From assembly GCF_011064285.1 (NCBI RefSeq), contig NZ_CP049332.1:620001-684000 (forward strand): a stretch of DNA of 64,000 nt. Reading direction: 5' to 3'. The translations under genes and the position numbers were made by a program. This DNA comes from Vibrio ziniensis. Lineage in GTDB: Bacteria; Pseudomonadota; Gammaproteobacteria; Enterobacterales; Vibrionaceae. This document shows positions 53,948 through 63,045 of the stretch, in pieces; position 1 is the first letter of the stretch, and each line of letters opens with the position of its first letter. The notes under the pieces were generated by a model. That model saw only the letters and a program-made list of their open reading frames with translations, made no database searches and had not been told where the DNA came from.

Positions 53948-55744
53948 ATGTCAGTAATATATACTTTAAAACCTTTGTCTCTACTTTTTATTAGTTCTTG
54001 TTTTATTATGTTTGGACATGGGTTGAGTGGATTGTTAATTCCAGTCCGATTAACCGCTGATAGTCAAGAAATTTCTATTATCGGTTTTATTCTTTCAATG
54101 TTTTCTGTAGGTTTTCTTCTTGGTGCAATCGTATGTAAAAAAATATTGAAAAATATTGGCATTATTAGAACATTTGCTTTTTGTGGGGGCATATGCTCCG
54201 CCTCTATTCTTATTATGGGAATAACTGAAGATTTATGGGTTTGGTCTCTCTGTCGAGCTATTTTAGGTTTTGGTATTGCTTGTGCAACTGCAAGTTTAGA
54301 TACCTGGTTCAACAGTGTTGCTATTGAAAGTAATCGTGGAAAAATAATGGCAATTAACCAAGTTTTCGTTTTGACAGCAATTACTTTAGGGCAGTTTGGC
54401 TTAGTTATCGCTGAGCCTACTGAAGTGACGCTGTTCATCATCTGTGGTTTAGTTTTTAGCTTGTCGATTATTCCAGTGGTGTTTATTTCAAAGTTCGAAC
54501 CTGAAATAGAGAAAAATGAATCACTTACTTTTAAAGCTCTATATTTTATGTCACCGTTGGGTTTTGTCACATGCTTTGTTTGTGGATTACTTTATTCTAC
54601 AGCGCTAAACCTTTTTCCAATATATTTTGATGCCGCCGGTATACAAGGGTTTAGACTATCTCTATTTATGGGCATGGCAACTATTGGGGCCGTACTTTTT
54701 CAAATGCCTATGGGATATTTTTCAGATAGTTTTGGGCGTAAAGGAGCAGTAGTGCTGAGCTGTATTTCATTATTAGTTTCGAGTTACTTTCTTCCTATTT
54801 CTATTGAATCAAATATAGAAGTTTTATCACTTTGTATCATAGCTGTAGTAATGGGAATGATAGCGTGTTTATATCCACTTAGTATTTCTGAAGTATTCGA
54901 TAAGACGGCTACTTCTCAGATGGTTTCTGTACTATCAACTTTGCTTTGCGTATATGGCTTAGGGGCGATTATCGGACCGTATAGCGTGTCTTTATGGATG
55001 GAATATAGTGGTCCTAAGGCAATCTTTAGTTTTGTATGGCTCATGATAGGTTTACTGTTGATTTTTACGCTGTATCGGATACAAGTGAGACCCTCTTTAC
55101 CCAAGGAAAAGCAAGAGCAGTTTGTGGTCCACATACCGAATATTGGAGCAGAAGAACTTGATCCCCGAACCGTCTTGACAGAGCATTCAATCATTGTTGA
55201 TGAGATTATGGACCAGATGGAAAGGCTCGCCTTAGGCAGCCCTAATTCGGCAATAGCATTCATTCGCAGCATAACAACTAAGCACCCTGAATGGGCGGTC
55301 GTTGTTGCCGGAAGGGCTGCATCTATTGAATCCATTGATACAGTTACTTTATTTAGGGCAATCACAATAACTAACCCTGAACTATCACTAGATATTGTAA
55401 GAAATATTTCTAACTCTACTCCAGAAGAAATAGAGACTTTCGTTGAATGGCTTATAGAGAAAAAGCCAGAAAACTGTGTTGGTTTGTTAGCTACAATTAG
55501 TGAATCTATTCAGTATGACGCAGAACCTATTATTGATATTATTATGGAAAAATCGCCTGATTTATTAGGTGAATTTAGTCAACAGCTTGCTAAAAATATG
55601 TTTGAAACGGCTAGCAATATAAGGCAAGCAGACAAACAGGAAGGTTCGGATAATTATGACTTTAAAGAACTAATAGCATCAATATCGCGAGCTGCACCAG
55701 AACAACTTGATGAAATTCATAATTTACTGGCCAAGTACAAGTAA
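53948..55744 (+). CDS. MFS transporter with long C-terminal cytosolic domain
   Basis: A 598-residue protein. Residues about 1-380 form a twelve-helix major facilitator with the motif GYFSDSFGRKGAVV and a first-half GFLLGAIVCKKI. The C-terminal 200 residues, beyond the usual end of an MFS protein, are soluble and helical with several short repeats of the type (A/S)IAFIRSITTKHPEWAVVV and ENCVGLLATISESIQ, resembling a HEAT-like stack. The substrate is unknown. It follows the hydrolase-BCCT pair after a terminator and a 117-bp AT-rich promoter region. Confidence 0.85.
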   Translation: MSVIYTLKPLSLLFISSCFIMFGHGLSGLLIPVRLTADSQEISIIGFILSMFSVGFLLGAIVCKKILKNIGIIRTFAFCGGICSASILIMGITEDLWVWSLCRAILGFGIACATASLDTWFNSVAIESNRGKIMAINQVFVLTAITLGQFGLVIAEPTEVTLFIICGLVFSLSIIPVVFISKFEPEIEKNESLTFKALYFMSPLGFVTCFVCGLLYSTALNLFPIYFDAAGIQGFRLSLFMGMATIGAVLFQMPMGYFSDSFGRKGAVVLSCISLLVSSYFLPISIESNIEVLSLCIIAVVMGMIACLYPLSISEVFDKTATSQMVSVLSTLLCVYGLGAIIGPYSVSLWMEYSGPKAIFSFVWLMIGLLLIFTLYRIQVRPSLPKEKQEQFVVHIPNIGAEELDPRTVLTEHSIIVDEIMDQMERLALGSPNSAIAFIRSITTKHPEWAVVVAGRAASIESIDTVTLFRAITITNPELSLDIVRNISNSTPEEIETFVEWLIEKKPENCVGLLATISESIQYDAEPIIDIIMEKSPDLLGEFSQQLAKNMFETASNIRQADKQEGSDNYDFKELIASISRAAPEQLDEIHNLLAKYK

Positions 55745-55837
55745 CTATAACTATAGTTATTTTTCAAGATTGAACTTATTTAGCTGTAAAGAAATATTCG
55801 CGGAGTGCATTTTTGGACTATTGCCGTAAAAGCCACG

Positions 55838-56072
55838 CTAGAACCCTTGGAAAATAGTGACAATTCACGGAAGATGCGTGCATATATGCGTTACCAGTTT
55901 CAATTTTATGGGATTCAATAAACGTTACGAAAAGATGCGCTGAAGCTTCTTTTCTCTAAAGAACAACTCCCCCGAGATTGAAGATTTACCTAGGATTGTT
56001 AGAGTACTGTGGTTAATTCCTGGAAGGCAATTTCAAATGGTCGCAATTGACTTTCTAATCAAACGTAAAAAC
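55838..56072 (+). pseudogene. Relic of an AlkD-like DNA glycosylase gene
   Basis: The plus strand reads LEPLENSDNSRKMRAYMRYQFQFYGIQ, stop, TLRKDALKLLFSKEQLPRD, stop, then after a shift EDLPRIVRVLWLIPGRQFQMVAIDFLIKRK. This follows the start of AlkD-family proteins (AYM-x-QF-FGI, then LW-x(n)-REFQ-x-AIDLL). Two stops and a frameshift in about 240 bp, and the loss of the rest, show decay. Boundaries are approximate. Confidence 0.65.
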
Positions 56073-56380
56073 CAGCCTATTATATAGAACACGCGCCTCA
56101 AGGCATGTTATTACCAATATTAGGTTAGTGCTGCTTTCAGTTACAGTAAACTTAATATTTGATGACTAAAGCAAGGGATTTAGTTATTGGCTTTTGTAAA
56201 ACACGGAATTTGGGAACTGTCAAAGGTGTGAATGTGTTTTACACATTTAAGAACGAGGAACAGGTATTGCGCTCACTTTCTTTGGTGCAGTTCGAAGATA
56301 TATGCAGTAGTAATTAGCACGTAGTTGAAGCTTAGATGCGCTTGCCCCGTTACTAGCTATAGATAATGCATAGTCAAATT

Positions 56381-56486
56381 ATACCAATCTGGAAAATTAG
56401 CTGTTCAGTGATTGGGTATTGATAAGCAAGCCTTCCGAGCCAAGGAAGGCTCGGTGGAGGTTCACTGACGAATTAATGCGTGTTTG
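56381..56486 (+). repeat. Palindromic repeat, copy 3
   Basis: It has ATACCAATCTGG, then CTGTTCAGTGATTGGG, GATAAGCAAGCC, the palindrome CCTTCCGAGCCAAGGAAGG followed by CTCGG, and GACGAATTAATGCG. The order matches copy 2 on the opposite strand. Confidence 0.8.
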
Positions 56487-56562
56487 TTCTCTATGCCTAA
56501 CTATTGCTGCACCGTTACTTAATCTGATCACATTTTTACCTAGAATAGTATTACTACTACAC

Positions 56563-57186
56563 TTAAATATCGGTATTCATTTTACGGCGACGCCAAACGC
56601 TAAAGCCAAGAATTCCCATAAAAAATAAAGCTAAAGATGATGGCTCTGGTATTTCACTAACACCCACTAAAATATCAGCGTATGCGACATCGCTATATGC
56701 ACCATTTAGTAGGGTAATAGTAGAGGTGAGATCAGTTCGGGTGAATGTATAATCAATCCAACCATATAAAGAATCTTCAGTTAAAAATCCTAAATAACCA
56801 CTATGGCTAGTTTCCCATATGCTATCAGCCAATCCAGAAACAAGAATTGTATCCCAATCCCCAATGGCACTAATGTGAGAGCCAAAATTTCCGATTCCAA
56901 GCGTTTCTCCAAGCGAATATGAATCTAGGAAGTAATACCCTTCAATTTCACTAGAGGTCGTTGAAAATGTACCGGAGTTAGGAAACATAAAGTCAAAATA
57001 ATCTCCAGAAAATCCTGGATCGAGAATAAATGACCCTGCGCCTCCCAAGCTTATTGTGGTAGAGGGCAGATCAGTCACACCACCTTGAGAAAAAGTTTGA
57101 TTAATAGTAAATGAAATGATTCCAGCATTGGCAAAAGTACAGAAAAGAGCTAGTGGAATTCCCCAAAATATATTTTTTATTTTCAC
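56563..57186 (-). CDS. PEP-CTERM sorting-domain protein
   Basis: A 207-residue exported protein. A signal peptide (about 1-21, ending ANA) is followed by a Ser/Thr/Gly-rich beta domain and a C-terminal PEP-CTERM signal: PEPSSLALFFMGILGF, then a basic RRRK cluster. In bacteria with this tag an exosortase removes it and the protein is released or anchored. No exosortase is in this window, so the processing enzyme must lie elsewhere or be missing. Unusual among typical vibrios. Confidence 0.85.
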   Translation of the reverse strand: MKIKNIFWGIPLALFCTFANAGIISFTINQTFSQGGVTDLPSTTISLGGAGSFILDPGFSGDYFDFMFPNSGTFSTTSSEIEGYYFLDSYSLGETLGIGNFGSHISAIGDWDTILVSGLADSIWETSHSGYLGFLTEDSLYGWIDYTFTRTDLTSTITLLNGAYSDVAYADILVGVSEIPEPSSLALFFMGILGFSVWRRRKMNTDI

Positions 57187-57627
57187 TATTTTATTTCCCC
57201 AATTAATTGTTACTCAGAAACGAATGTGTAAAGAAAACTGACATTTATGCATGTATAAATGCATTCACGGGGCTAAGCAGTGCTACACTGAAACTCCCCA
57301 ACATCAAATTTCTCCTATTCATTTCTGTTCTTTGTTTTATTTTTAGCAGCAGGAGTGGATAAGCAAAATTTGAACCAATTAATAATCATATATAAAACAA
57401 TAAATTAAGTTGATTTTTTTGTTAAAAAGATGAAAAGTGTAAAGTTATTAGACAGTTATAAAAGCATAATAAGATCATAGATATAAAAAACGACAATCTC
57501 TGCAAGTAGGTTAGTCACTAACTGTATATCTGCGCGACGTATATATCGTAGTGTCTCATCCATGCCGAGTTTCTTGGGGAGTTAAATTCAGATTAGAGGC
57601 GAAGAAACATCGTTAAAAGATATAAAA
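57187..57627. other. 441-bp AT-rich gap
   Basis: Upstream region of the PEP-CTERM gene and downstream region of the LysR gene. TGCAT-N6-ATGCA at about 57248-57264 is an inverted repeat that could be an operator. No gene seen. Confidence 0.45.
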
Positions 57628-58548
57628 TTAGTTCGCCTTAATATTTAGTGAGAACATAAGATGATTGATGATCTCTTCTAACCATTGAGTCATGGGCTCA
57701 TTTCGCCATTTCACGCCATACACATAACCGAAGTGACCTTCTAACGTTGGAAGGATGCTATCAATTTGAACGCTTGCATAGCGTTTATCCAACTGTTCTA
57801 TTAAATGAGTCGAGCAGGGAAAGAGTAAATCCCTTTTGCTGATGGCGTCCAAAATGACACTAAGATGAGTTGTTCGTAATTGGATTCTCGGTTCAACATT
57901 AAAGGGTTTCAGCATTCGGGAAATGTGTTGCTCCTTTTCATTCCAATCTTTGATAATGTGCACGGCGAAAGGGTAGCTGGTACAGTCTTCTATACTCATC
58001 ACTTTCTTAGCAAGTGGGTGTTTGTTACTACATACGATGCCAAAATGATCCTTTCCCCCCTTTCTTTGTACAAAGTGCTTTGGTAGCTCCATCGGAAAGT
58101 AGTTAATGCCAAATTGAATTTCACCTGTATCAATTTTCGTCGGAGTGGTTTCAGTCCAGTCTTCAATCGTTAGGTTAATCTGCGGAGCCTTTTCTGATAT
58201 GAGCTGAGCAAGTGGAGCCGCAAACCACTGACCAATTGAACTATTCATTGCAATATGTAGGTCTTGAGTGACTGTTGCTGGGTCGAACTCAACGGCTTGT
58301 TCAACTAAGCCATTGATTGCGATAAGGACATCGGGCAATTGTGTTTTGATGTTTTCGGCTTTTGGCGTTAGTGCCATTTGCCCGCCACTTCGTACCAGCA
58401 AATCATCTGCAAAAAGTTCTCTCAATCGTTTTAGTGATCGACTAATCGCGGGTTGACTGGTGGCGAGCTTATCTGCGGTAGTTGTCGTGCTTTGGGTTTC
58501 TAGCAATACCGCTAGTACCTTTAACAGGTTGTAGTCGAAATTCATCAT
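57628..58548 (-). CDS. LysR family regulator
   Basis: A 306-residue LysR protein. The DNA-binding region is FDYNLLKVLAVLLETQSTTTTADKLATSQPAISRSLKRLRELF, followed by an effector domain from about residue 90. It is divergent from the DUF1254 gene with a perfect palindrome between them and presumably controls it. Confidence 0.92.
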   Translation of the reverse strand: MMNFDYNLLKVLAVLLETQSTTTTADKLATSQPAISRSLKRLRELFADDLLVRSGGQMALTPKAENIKTQLPDVLIAINGLVEQAVEFDPATVTQDLHIAMNSSIGQWFAAPLAQLISEKAPQINLTIEDWTETTPTKIDTGEIQFGINYFPMELPKHFVQRKGGKDHFGIVCSNKHPLAKKVMSIEDCTSYPFAVHIIKDWNEKEQHISRMLKPFNVEPRIQLRTTHLSVILDAISKRDLLFPCSTHLIEQLDKRYASVQIDSILPTLEGHFGYVYGVKWRNEPMTQWLEEIINHLMFSLNIKAN

Positions 58549-58578
58549 AAGTAGCTCTAGCTCATTGAGTTGATGTAA

Positions 58579-58598
58579 CTATATCAAATATGATATAG
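58579..58598. promoter_or_regulatory. LysR-type operator palindrome
   Basis: Perfect inverted repeat CTATATCA-AATA-TGATATAG in the 134-bp gap between the LysR and DUF1254 genes. Confidence 0.65.
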
Positions 58599-58682
58599 AT
58601 TGAATACCTAGTGGTTATTTCCATTATAACCTTCGGCTATTTATAGTGGCTTCATCGATTCAGATACCAAGTAGGTCTCAAG

Positions 58683-60017
58683 ATGAAAACAACGACTAAA
58701 ATACTTACCGCTGCCCTAGGTGCTAGCTTATTGAGCTCTGGCGCATTTGCTGGAACAAGTACCGCTCCTTTGACTCAGAATGAGCACGAATTAGCTAAGA
58801 ATGCCTATGTTTATGCTTACTCAATTGATGAAGCGTATAAGTTCTTTTATCGCACGGTAGTTGAAAAAGATTACCCATTAAACCGCTTTCAAAACATTCG
58901 TCATATTGCGGATGATACCTACACCGATCATGTAACGATTAATAATGACACTTTGCATGTAATGGGTTGGTTGGATGTGGCTGCTGAGCCTGTAATTGTT
59001 AGCGTACCGGATATGGATGAAGGCCGTTATTGGATTCTTCATACTATGGATATGGGACACTACACTAACGCAATGATTGGTTCACGTACGCAAGGTACAA
59101 AAGGTGGCCAGTACATGTTCGCTTCTCAATCTTGGCAAGGTGAAGTGCCAGATTCAGTAGATAAAGTGATCCGTGTTGAGAGCAACATCGTTAAACTCAT
59201 GGGGCGCATTATGGCTGTGGGTAAAGCGGACGAAAAAGTGGCATTGAACTATATGGATCAATGGAACGTTCGTACATTGTCAGCTTACTTAGGTGAAAAT
59301 GGACCTAAACCTATCGTGCGTAGTTATCCAGACGTTAAAGATACCTCATGGCTTGAGCGCGTTAACTTCATGCTTTGCGACGGTAGTATGGTTGAAGCTG
59401 ACAAAATGTGGGTTGAACAATACAAATCTGTTGGTATCGAAGCTTGTAAATACGATTTCACTGACAAACAATTGGAACTTGCAAAAATTGGTCAGAAAGC
59501 GGGTATGGAACATTTGGAGGCTTTAGCCCCGATGATGGTTGACTCCCGTAAATTGCTTGGTACTCGTGAAGATCTTGGTACAGGTGCTCGTGATGAATTT
59601 GCTGAAGGCACGCTGATCGGTCAATGGGGTTTACCGCCAGCAGAAACTGGTTATCGTCAAGCTGTTGTCGACTCTGATGGTGAGTTACTAGATGGTTCAA
59701 AACATGACTATGTAATGCGATTTAAAGCGCCAAATGCGAGTGAATTTTGGTCTGTAACGACTTACGCGAACGACACTAGACTGATGCAACACAATTCTAT
59801 GAACCGTCATAGTCGTGGTGATCGCACGTTAAAGCCAGATGCGGATGGTTACTACACCATTTACATGAGTTCGAATACTGAAGGTAGAGAAAGTGACAGC
59901 AATTTCCTTCCTATCCCAAACAAGCCATTTTACAACATATTACGCTTGTATGGCCCTGACGAAGCAATCCAAAGTGGCGAGTATCAAATGCCTGAGGCAG
60001 TAAAAGTGAAAAACTAA
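58683..60017 (+). CDS. Periplasmic DUF1254/DUF1214 protein
   Basis: A 444-residue exported protein with a signal peptide (about 1-23, ending AFA), a DUF1254 domain (about 40-170, NAYVYAYSIDEAYKFFYRTVVE, RFQNIRHIADDTYTDHVTINNDTLH) and a DUF1214 domain (about 320-435, FWSVTTYANDTRLMQHNSMNRHS). The function of the family is unknown. It is divergent from a LysR gene and followed by a terminator and a broken second copy. Confidence 0.9.
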   Translation: MKTTTKILTAALGASLLSSGAFAGTSTAPLTQNEHELAKNAYVYAYSIDEAYKFFYRTVVEKDYPLNRFQNIRHIADDTYTDHVTINNDTLHVMGWLDVAAEPVIVSVPDMDEGRYWILHTMDMGHYTNAMIGSRTQGTKGGQYMFASQSWQGEVPDSVDKVIRVESNIVKLMGRIMAVGKADEKVALNYMDQWNVRTLSAYLGENGPKPIVRSYPDVKDTSWLERVNFMLCDGSMVEADKMWVEQYKSVGIEACKYDFTDKQLELAKIGQKAGMEHLEALAPMMVDSRKLLGTREDLGTGARDEFAEGTLIGQWGLPPAETGYRQAVVDSDGELLDGSKHDYVMRFKAPNASEFWSVTTYANDTRLMQHNSMNRHSRGDRTLKPDADGYYTIYMSSNTEGRESDSNFLPIPNKPFYNILRLYGPDEAIQSGEYQMPEAVKVKN

Positions 60018-60026
60018 CTAATGAAG

Positions 60027-60056
60027 ACGCTCAGCTAAATATGGCTGGGCGTTTTT
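60027..60056 (+). terminator. Intrinsic terminator after DUF1254 gene
   Basis: Stem ACGCTCAGC / GCTGGGCGT (one T-G pair) followed by five T residues. Confidence 0.85.
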
Positions 60057-60162
60057 GCTTTGAAGATCAGTAATTTTTTTAGTTATTCTCAGCATCCAAA
60101 ATATTCTCACACATCCAAGACTCGTGGAGTCTTCATTACTTACAACATTCTGTAAACTAACA

Positions 60163-60514
60163 AAGTTGGCAAAGATGAGGGTATGACACACCTTCCTGAA
60201 TTGGCTCCTAAAATGACTGACGCTAGAACCTGACTTACTTGGAACTCATGAATCTTTAGGTGACCGCCAAGGAATGTGAAGGCACATACTTAGGCCAACG
60301 GGGATTGCCGTCAGATGACGCCGCTGATCGTAAAACGAATGTTGATGGTTATTCCACCATTAAGATGAGTTCAAGCACCAAAAGTAAAGAAAGTGATGTG
60401 AATTTCTTACCTGTACCGAAAAAGCCATTTTAAGCGATTATGCGTTTCGACGGTGTGGATGAAGATGTCCAAAGTGGCAAATATCAAATGTCAGAAATCG
60501 ACAAAGCGAAATAG
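60163..60514 (+). pseudogene. Decayed duplicate of the DUF1254 gene (3' part)
   Basis: Fragments in several frames match the adjacent intact gene: a piece like QKAGMEHLEALAPMM near 60163-60225, LLGTHESLG near 60235, and DGYSTIKMSSSTKSKESD-x-NFLPVPKKPF, stop, AIMRFDGVDEDVQSGKYQMSE. The 5' half is gone. It has internal stops and shifts, so it is a relic of a second copy, probably an old tandem duplication. Confidence 0.85.
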
Positions 60515-60530
60515 TGGATTCGGATTAATA

Positions 60531-60558
60531 AAAAAACGCCCTTTTAGGGCGCTTTTTA
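60531..60558. terminator. Bidirectional terminator
   Basis: Stem CGCCC / GGGCG with an A run on the left and a T run on the right, between the relic and the convergent outer-membrane protein gene. Confidence 0.85.
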
Positions 60559-60575
60559 TGGATTAAGAATGAAGG

Positions 60576-61367
60576 TTAGAACTGATAGTTAAACTCAATG
60601 CGGTGGTCGCCATCAGCAAAGTCGACTTTTTCATTCCAGTTAGCAAAGTAACGAATATTTGAGCGTGGAGTCATCTGGTATGAGATAGCAAACTCATGAG
60701 TTAAAATATTGTTGTCGCCTGCGAAATAACTATTTTTGTAGAGATCGGAACCCGATAGTGTGTGCATATACATTGGGTTATAGTTGATCCAAATCTTGTC
60801 TGTTAGAGCCACTTTAGCATACATACCTACTACGGTGAATGTACCCGGAATCTCATAACCATTATCACCTTCACCATCATAGTTGTTTGCTACGGTGACA
60901 CCTGCACCTGCCAGTGGGTAAAGGTTTAAAATTCCCATTTTGGGAAGAGCTTGAAGGATACTATAAGAAGCATCAAGTGAATCTGAATCCACATTGTAAC
61001 TCATGTCAAGTTGACGTCCTTGACCGTTAGTTACGTTTGCCTGGAAATTACGTAAACGGAAAGAATCAATGCTATCGTCAACGCTGCTATATAAAGCCTT
61101 ATCGTTGTCACGAATTCCTAGTGCCCCCCCACCAATCCCTTTGAGTTCAAACACATTCATTGCGGCGACGTTTTCTTTACCGGAATCGTAGGTTTGACCA
61201 ACTTTTAAATTTAAACCTTTATCGGTAATGCCGATGCCGCCTTGTGTGAATACCGCAAGAGGATCGGACATGTCTTGAACTTCTTTTGCTTGCTCTTCAG
61301 ACATTGAACTAAAAGAGGTCACGCTGACTAATAGACCGAGAATAGAGAGAGAAATTGTTTTTGCCAT
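60576..61367 (-). CDS. Outer-membrane beta-barrel protein of unknown function
   Basis: A 263-residue protein starting MAKTISLSILGLLVSVTSF with a signal peptide (about 1-22) and then amphipathic strands, ending EFNYQF with terminal Phe, the usual barrel-assembly signal. I prefer ATG 61367 to a far upstream ATG at 61544, whose extra residues are Tyr/Cys-rich and not signal-like. Could be a lipid- or small-molecule barrel. No family recognised. Confidence 0.75.
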   Translation of the reverse strand: MAKTISLSILGLLVSVTSFSSMSEEQAKEVQDMSDPLAVFTQGGIGITDKGLNLKVGQTYDSGKENVAAMNVFELKGIGGGALGIRDNDKALYSSVDDSIDSFRLRNFQANVTNGQGRQLDMSYNVDSDSLDASYSILQALPKMGILNLYPLAGAGVTVANNYDGEGDNGYEIPGTFTVVGMYAKVALTDKIWINYNPMYMHTLSGSDLYKNSYFAGDNNILTHEFAISYQMTPRSNIRYFANWNEKVDFADGDHRIEFNYQF

Positions 61368-61782
61368 AGTTGAAACACCCGATAAAGTGATTATTGAACA
61401 ATAGTTACCATTAGCATAGACACGTTTGTAACTTAGGATGACTAAAATTATTGGAACGACATTCTCTATATAATAACTTAATTTACAAATTATTAGATGC
61501 AGATAACAAAGAAACTTGCACTTTCCACTTTGGAAAGTGGGCAATAATTTAAATATTAAACAGATATAAATTAAATTATTTAATTGAATACGAACCGTAC
61601 GCTGAACCTTAAATAAAGTGAAATGGTTTCTTAAAAATAAGACAATATGATAACTGTATGAAATTACTACAATAATAATAAATTTTTATTGATTATTAAA
61701 TATGGGCGAATTTGTATCATTGACTTATTTTTTATCAACGTTAGTTTTACATAAGTTGGGTCTATGGTTAGGAGTTTTTACA
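61368..61782. other. 415-bp divergent control region of vpsT
   Basis: AT-rich gap between the outer-membrane protein gene and vpsT. A perfect palindrome, CACTTTCCA-CTT-TGGAAAGTG, lies at 61519-61539. GGAG at 61771-61774 is the vpsT ribosome-binding site. Confidence 0.6.
61519..61539. promoter_or_regulatory. Perfect palindrome upstream of vpsT
   Basis: Nine-base arms CACTTTCCA / TGGAAAGTG separated by CTT. It looks like an operator for a dimeric regulator, or a small hairpin. Which gene it serves is not known. Confidence 0.5.
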
Positions 61783-62457
61783 ATGACAGAAGGGAAAAAA
61801 CTAAACGTACGATTACTTTCAGATGTTTGCATGCAATCACGTTTACTTAAAGATGCTTTGGAAACTAAGCTTCCAATAAAAATAGAAATATCGCCTTTTT
61901 GTGATATTTGGATGCAAGAAAATAACCCTTCGTGTCATGAAATTCAGTTTATCTTGATTGATTATGCCCGTTTGGATGACCATGGATTGTCTGATTACGC
62001 TTCATTTAAACATCTGTGCTGCATTGATGCTCGTGAAGTTGTGTTGAACTGCCCTAGTGATATAGAAGTAAAAGATTTATTTAAGTGGCATAGCTTGGCT
62101 GGCGTATTTTATGCGGATGATGACATTGACACACTCGTCAAAGGAATGGGTAAGATCTTAAAAGGCGAGATGTGGCTTACTCGTCGTTTAGCTCAAGAAT
62201 ATATTCTACATTATCGTGCGGGTAACTCTGTGGTCACATCTCAGATGTTCTCAAAATTAACAAAGCGCGAACAACAGATAATAAAGTTGCTTGGTAGTGG
62301 TGCATCCAATATTGAAATCGCGGATCAGCTTTATGTAAGCGAAAATACAGTTAAGACTCATCTTCACAATGTATTTAAGAAGATCAATGCTAAGAATCGT
62401 CTCCAAGCATTAATTTGGGCAAAAAACAATATTGGGCTCGAAGAAGTCAGCCAATAG
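61783..62457 (+). CDS. vpsT: c-di-GMP-binding biofilm regulator VpsT
   Basis: A 224-residue LuxR/CsgD-family regulator. The receiver-like N-terminal domain carries the c-di-GMP motif W131-L132-T133-R134 exactly as in Vibrio VpsT, and the C-terminal helix-turn-helix (KLTKREQQIIKLLGSGASNIEIADQLYVSENTVKTHLHNVF) is typical. Length and motif position are those of V. cholerae VpsT (CpsQ in V. parahaemolyticus). It switches on exopolysaccharide genes when c-di-GMP is high. ATG 61783 is chosen over 61702 because GGAG lies 8 bp before it. Confidence 0.94.
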   Translation: MTEGKKLNVRLLSDVCMQSRLLKDALETKLPIKIEISPFCDIWMQENNPSCHEIQFILIDYARLDDHGLSDYASFKHLCCIDAREVVLNCPSDIEVKDLFKWHSLAGVFYADDDIDTLVKGMGKILKGEMWLTRRLAQEYILHYRAGNSVVTSQMFSKLTKREQQIIKLLGSGASNIEIADQLYVSENTVKTHLHNVFKKINAKNRLQALIWAKNNIGLEEVSQ

Positions 62458-62493
62458 CCTTTCAGCTCATGAGTATTATTTTATTTGTAATGA

Positions 62494-62520
62494 AAAAGGT
62501 AGCTAAGCTGCCTTTTTTAT
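62494..62520. terminator. Bidirectional terminator after vpsT and ybjQ
   Basis: Stem AAAGGTAGC / GCTGCCTTT with one T-G pair, flanked by A and T runs, between the convergent genes. Confidence 0.8.
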
Positions 62521-62837
62521 TCGACAAATACAGCAGTACCGCTTACCGACACCATTAACATACCGTTAGTTTTACCAAACGTTTCGTAGTCTAAATCAAT
62601 TCCAACGACAGCATTCGCTCCGAGCTCTTTGGCTCGAGCTTCAAGTTCAGTTAGTGCGATTGTTCGTGCCTTTTGCAACTCATGTTCATAAGTTGCTGAA
62701 CGTCCACCGACGATATCTCTGATACCTGCGAACAAATCTTTAAATATGTTTGCACCGAGAATGGCCTCTCCTGCAATAACGCCGCAATAACGAACTATTC
62801 GTTTGCCTTCTACGGTAGGGGTTGTGGTTACTATCAT
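62517..62837 (-). CDS. ybjQ: UPF0145 protein YbjQ
   Basis: A 106-residue protein with the UPF0145/YbjQ motifs [46 protein letters not shown] and [14 protein letters not shown] small trimeric cytosolic fold of unknown role, sometimes called heavy-metal-binding. It is convergent with vpsT. Confidence 0.93.
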   Translation of the reverse strand: MIVTTTPTVEGKRIVRYCGVIAGEAILGANIFKDLFAGIRDIVGGRSATYEHELQKARTIALTELEARAKELGANAVVGIDLDYETFGKTNGMLMVSVSGTAVFVE

Positions 62838-63045
62838 GAGATATTCCCAATTAAAATTATGTGGTTTAACTTTGTTATATCATCTTTAGCTTGTTGTTGC
62901 TTTATTACTTTTGTTACTTGTCTAATATGTTGATTTTTAACAACTATATTTGATAATTAATTTTATCCTTCAAGATTAAGATGTTGATTTGCTGTCCTGA
63001 CATACTCTGGTTATAACGCTTTCTTTTTCTTCGTGTGTGAGGGAT

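Larger units (their letters stand above)
55745..56562. other. 818-bp gap with a decayed gene and a repeat copy
   Basis: It holds the AlkD-like relic (about 55830-56072) and palindromic repeat copy 3 (about 56381-56486). The stretch between them has fragments of open frame that I do not recognise. Confidence 0.6.

Noticed and set aside
54064..54570. 168-codon open frame antisense to the MFS gene
   Set aside because: It lies wholly inside a convincing membrane-protein gene and has no start signals of its own.
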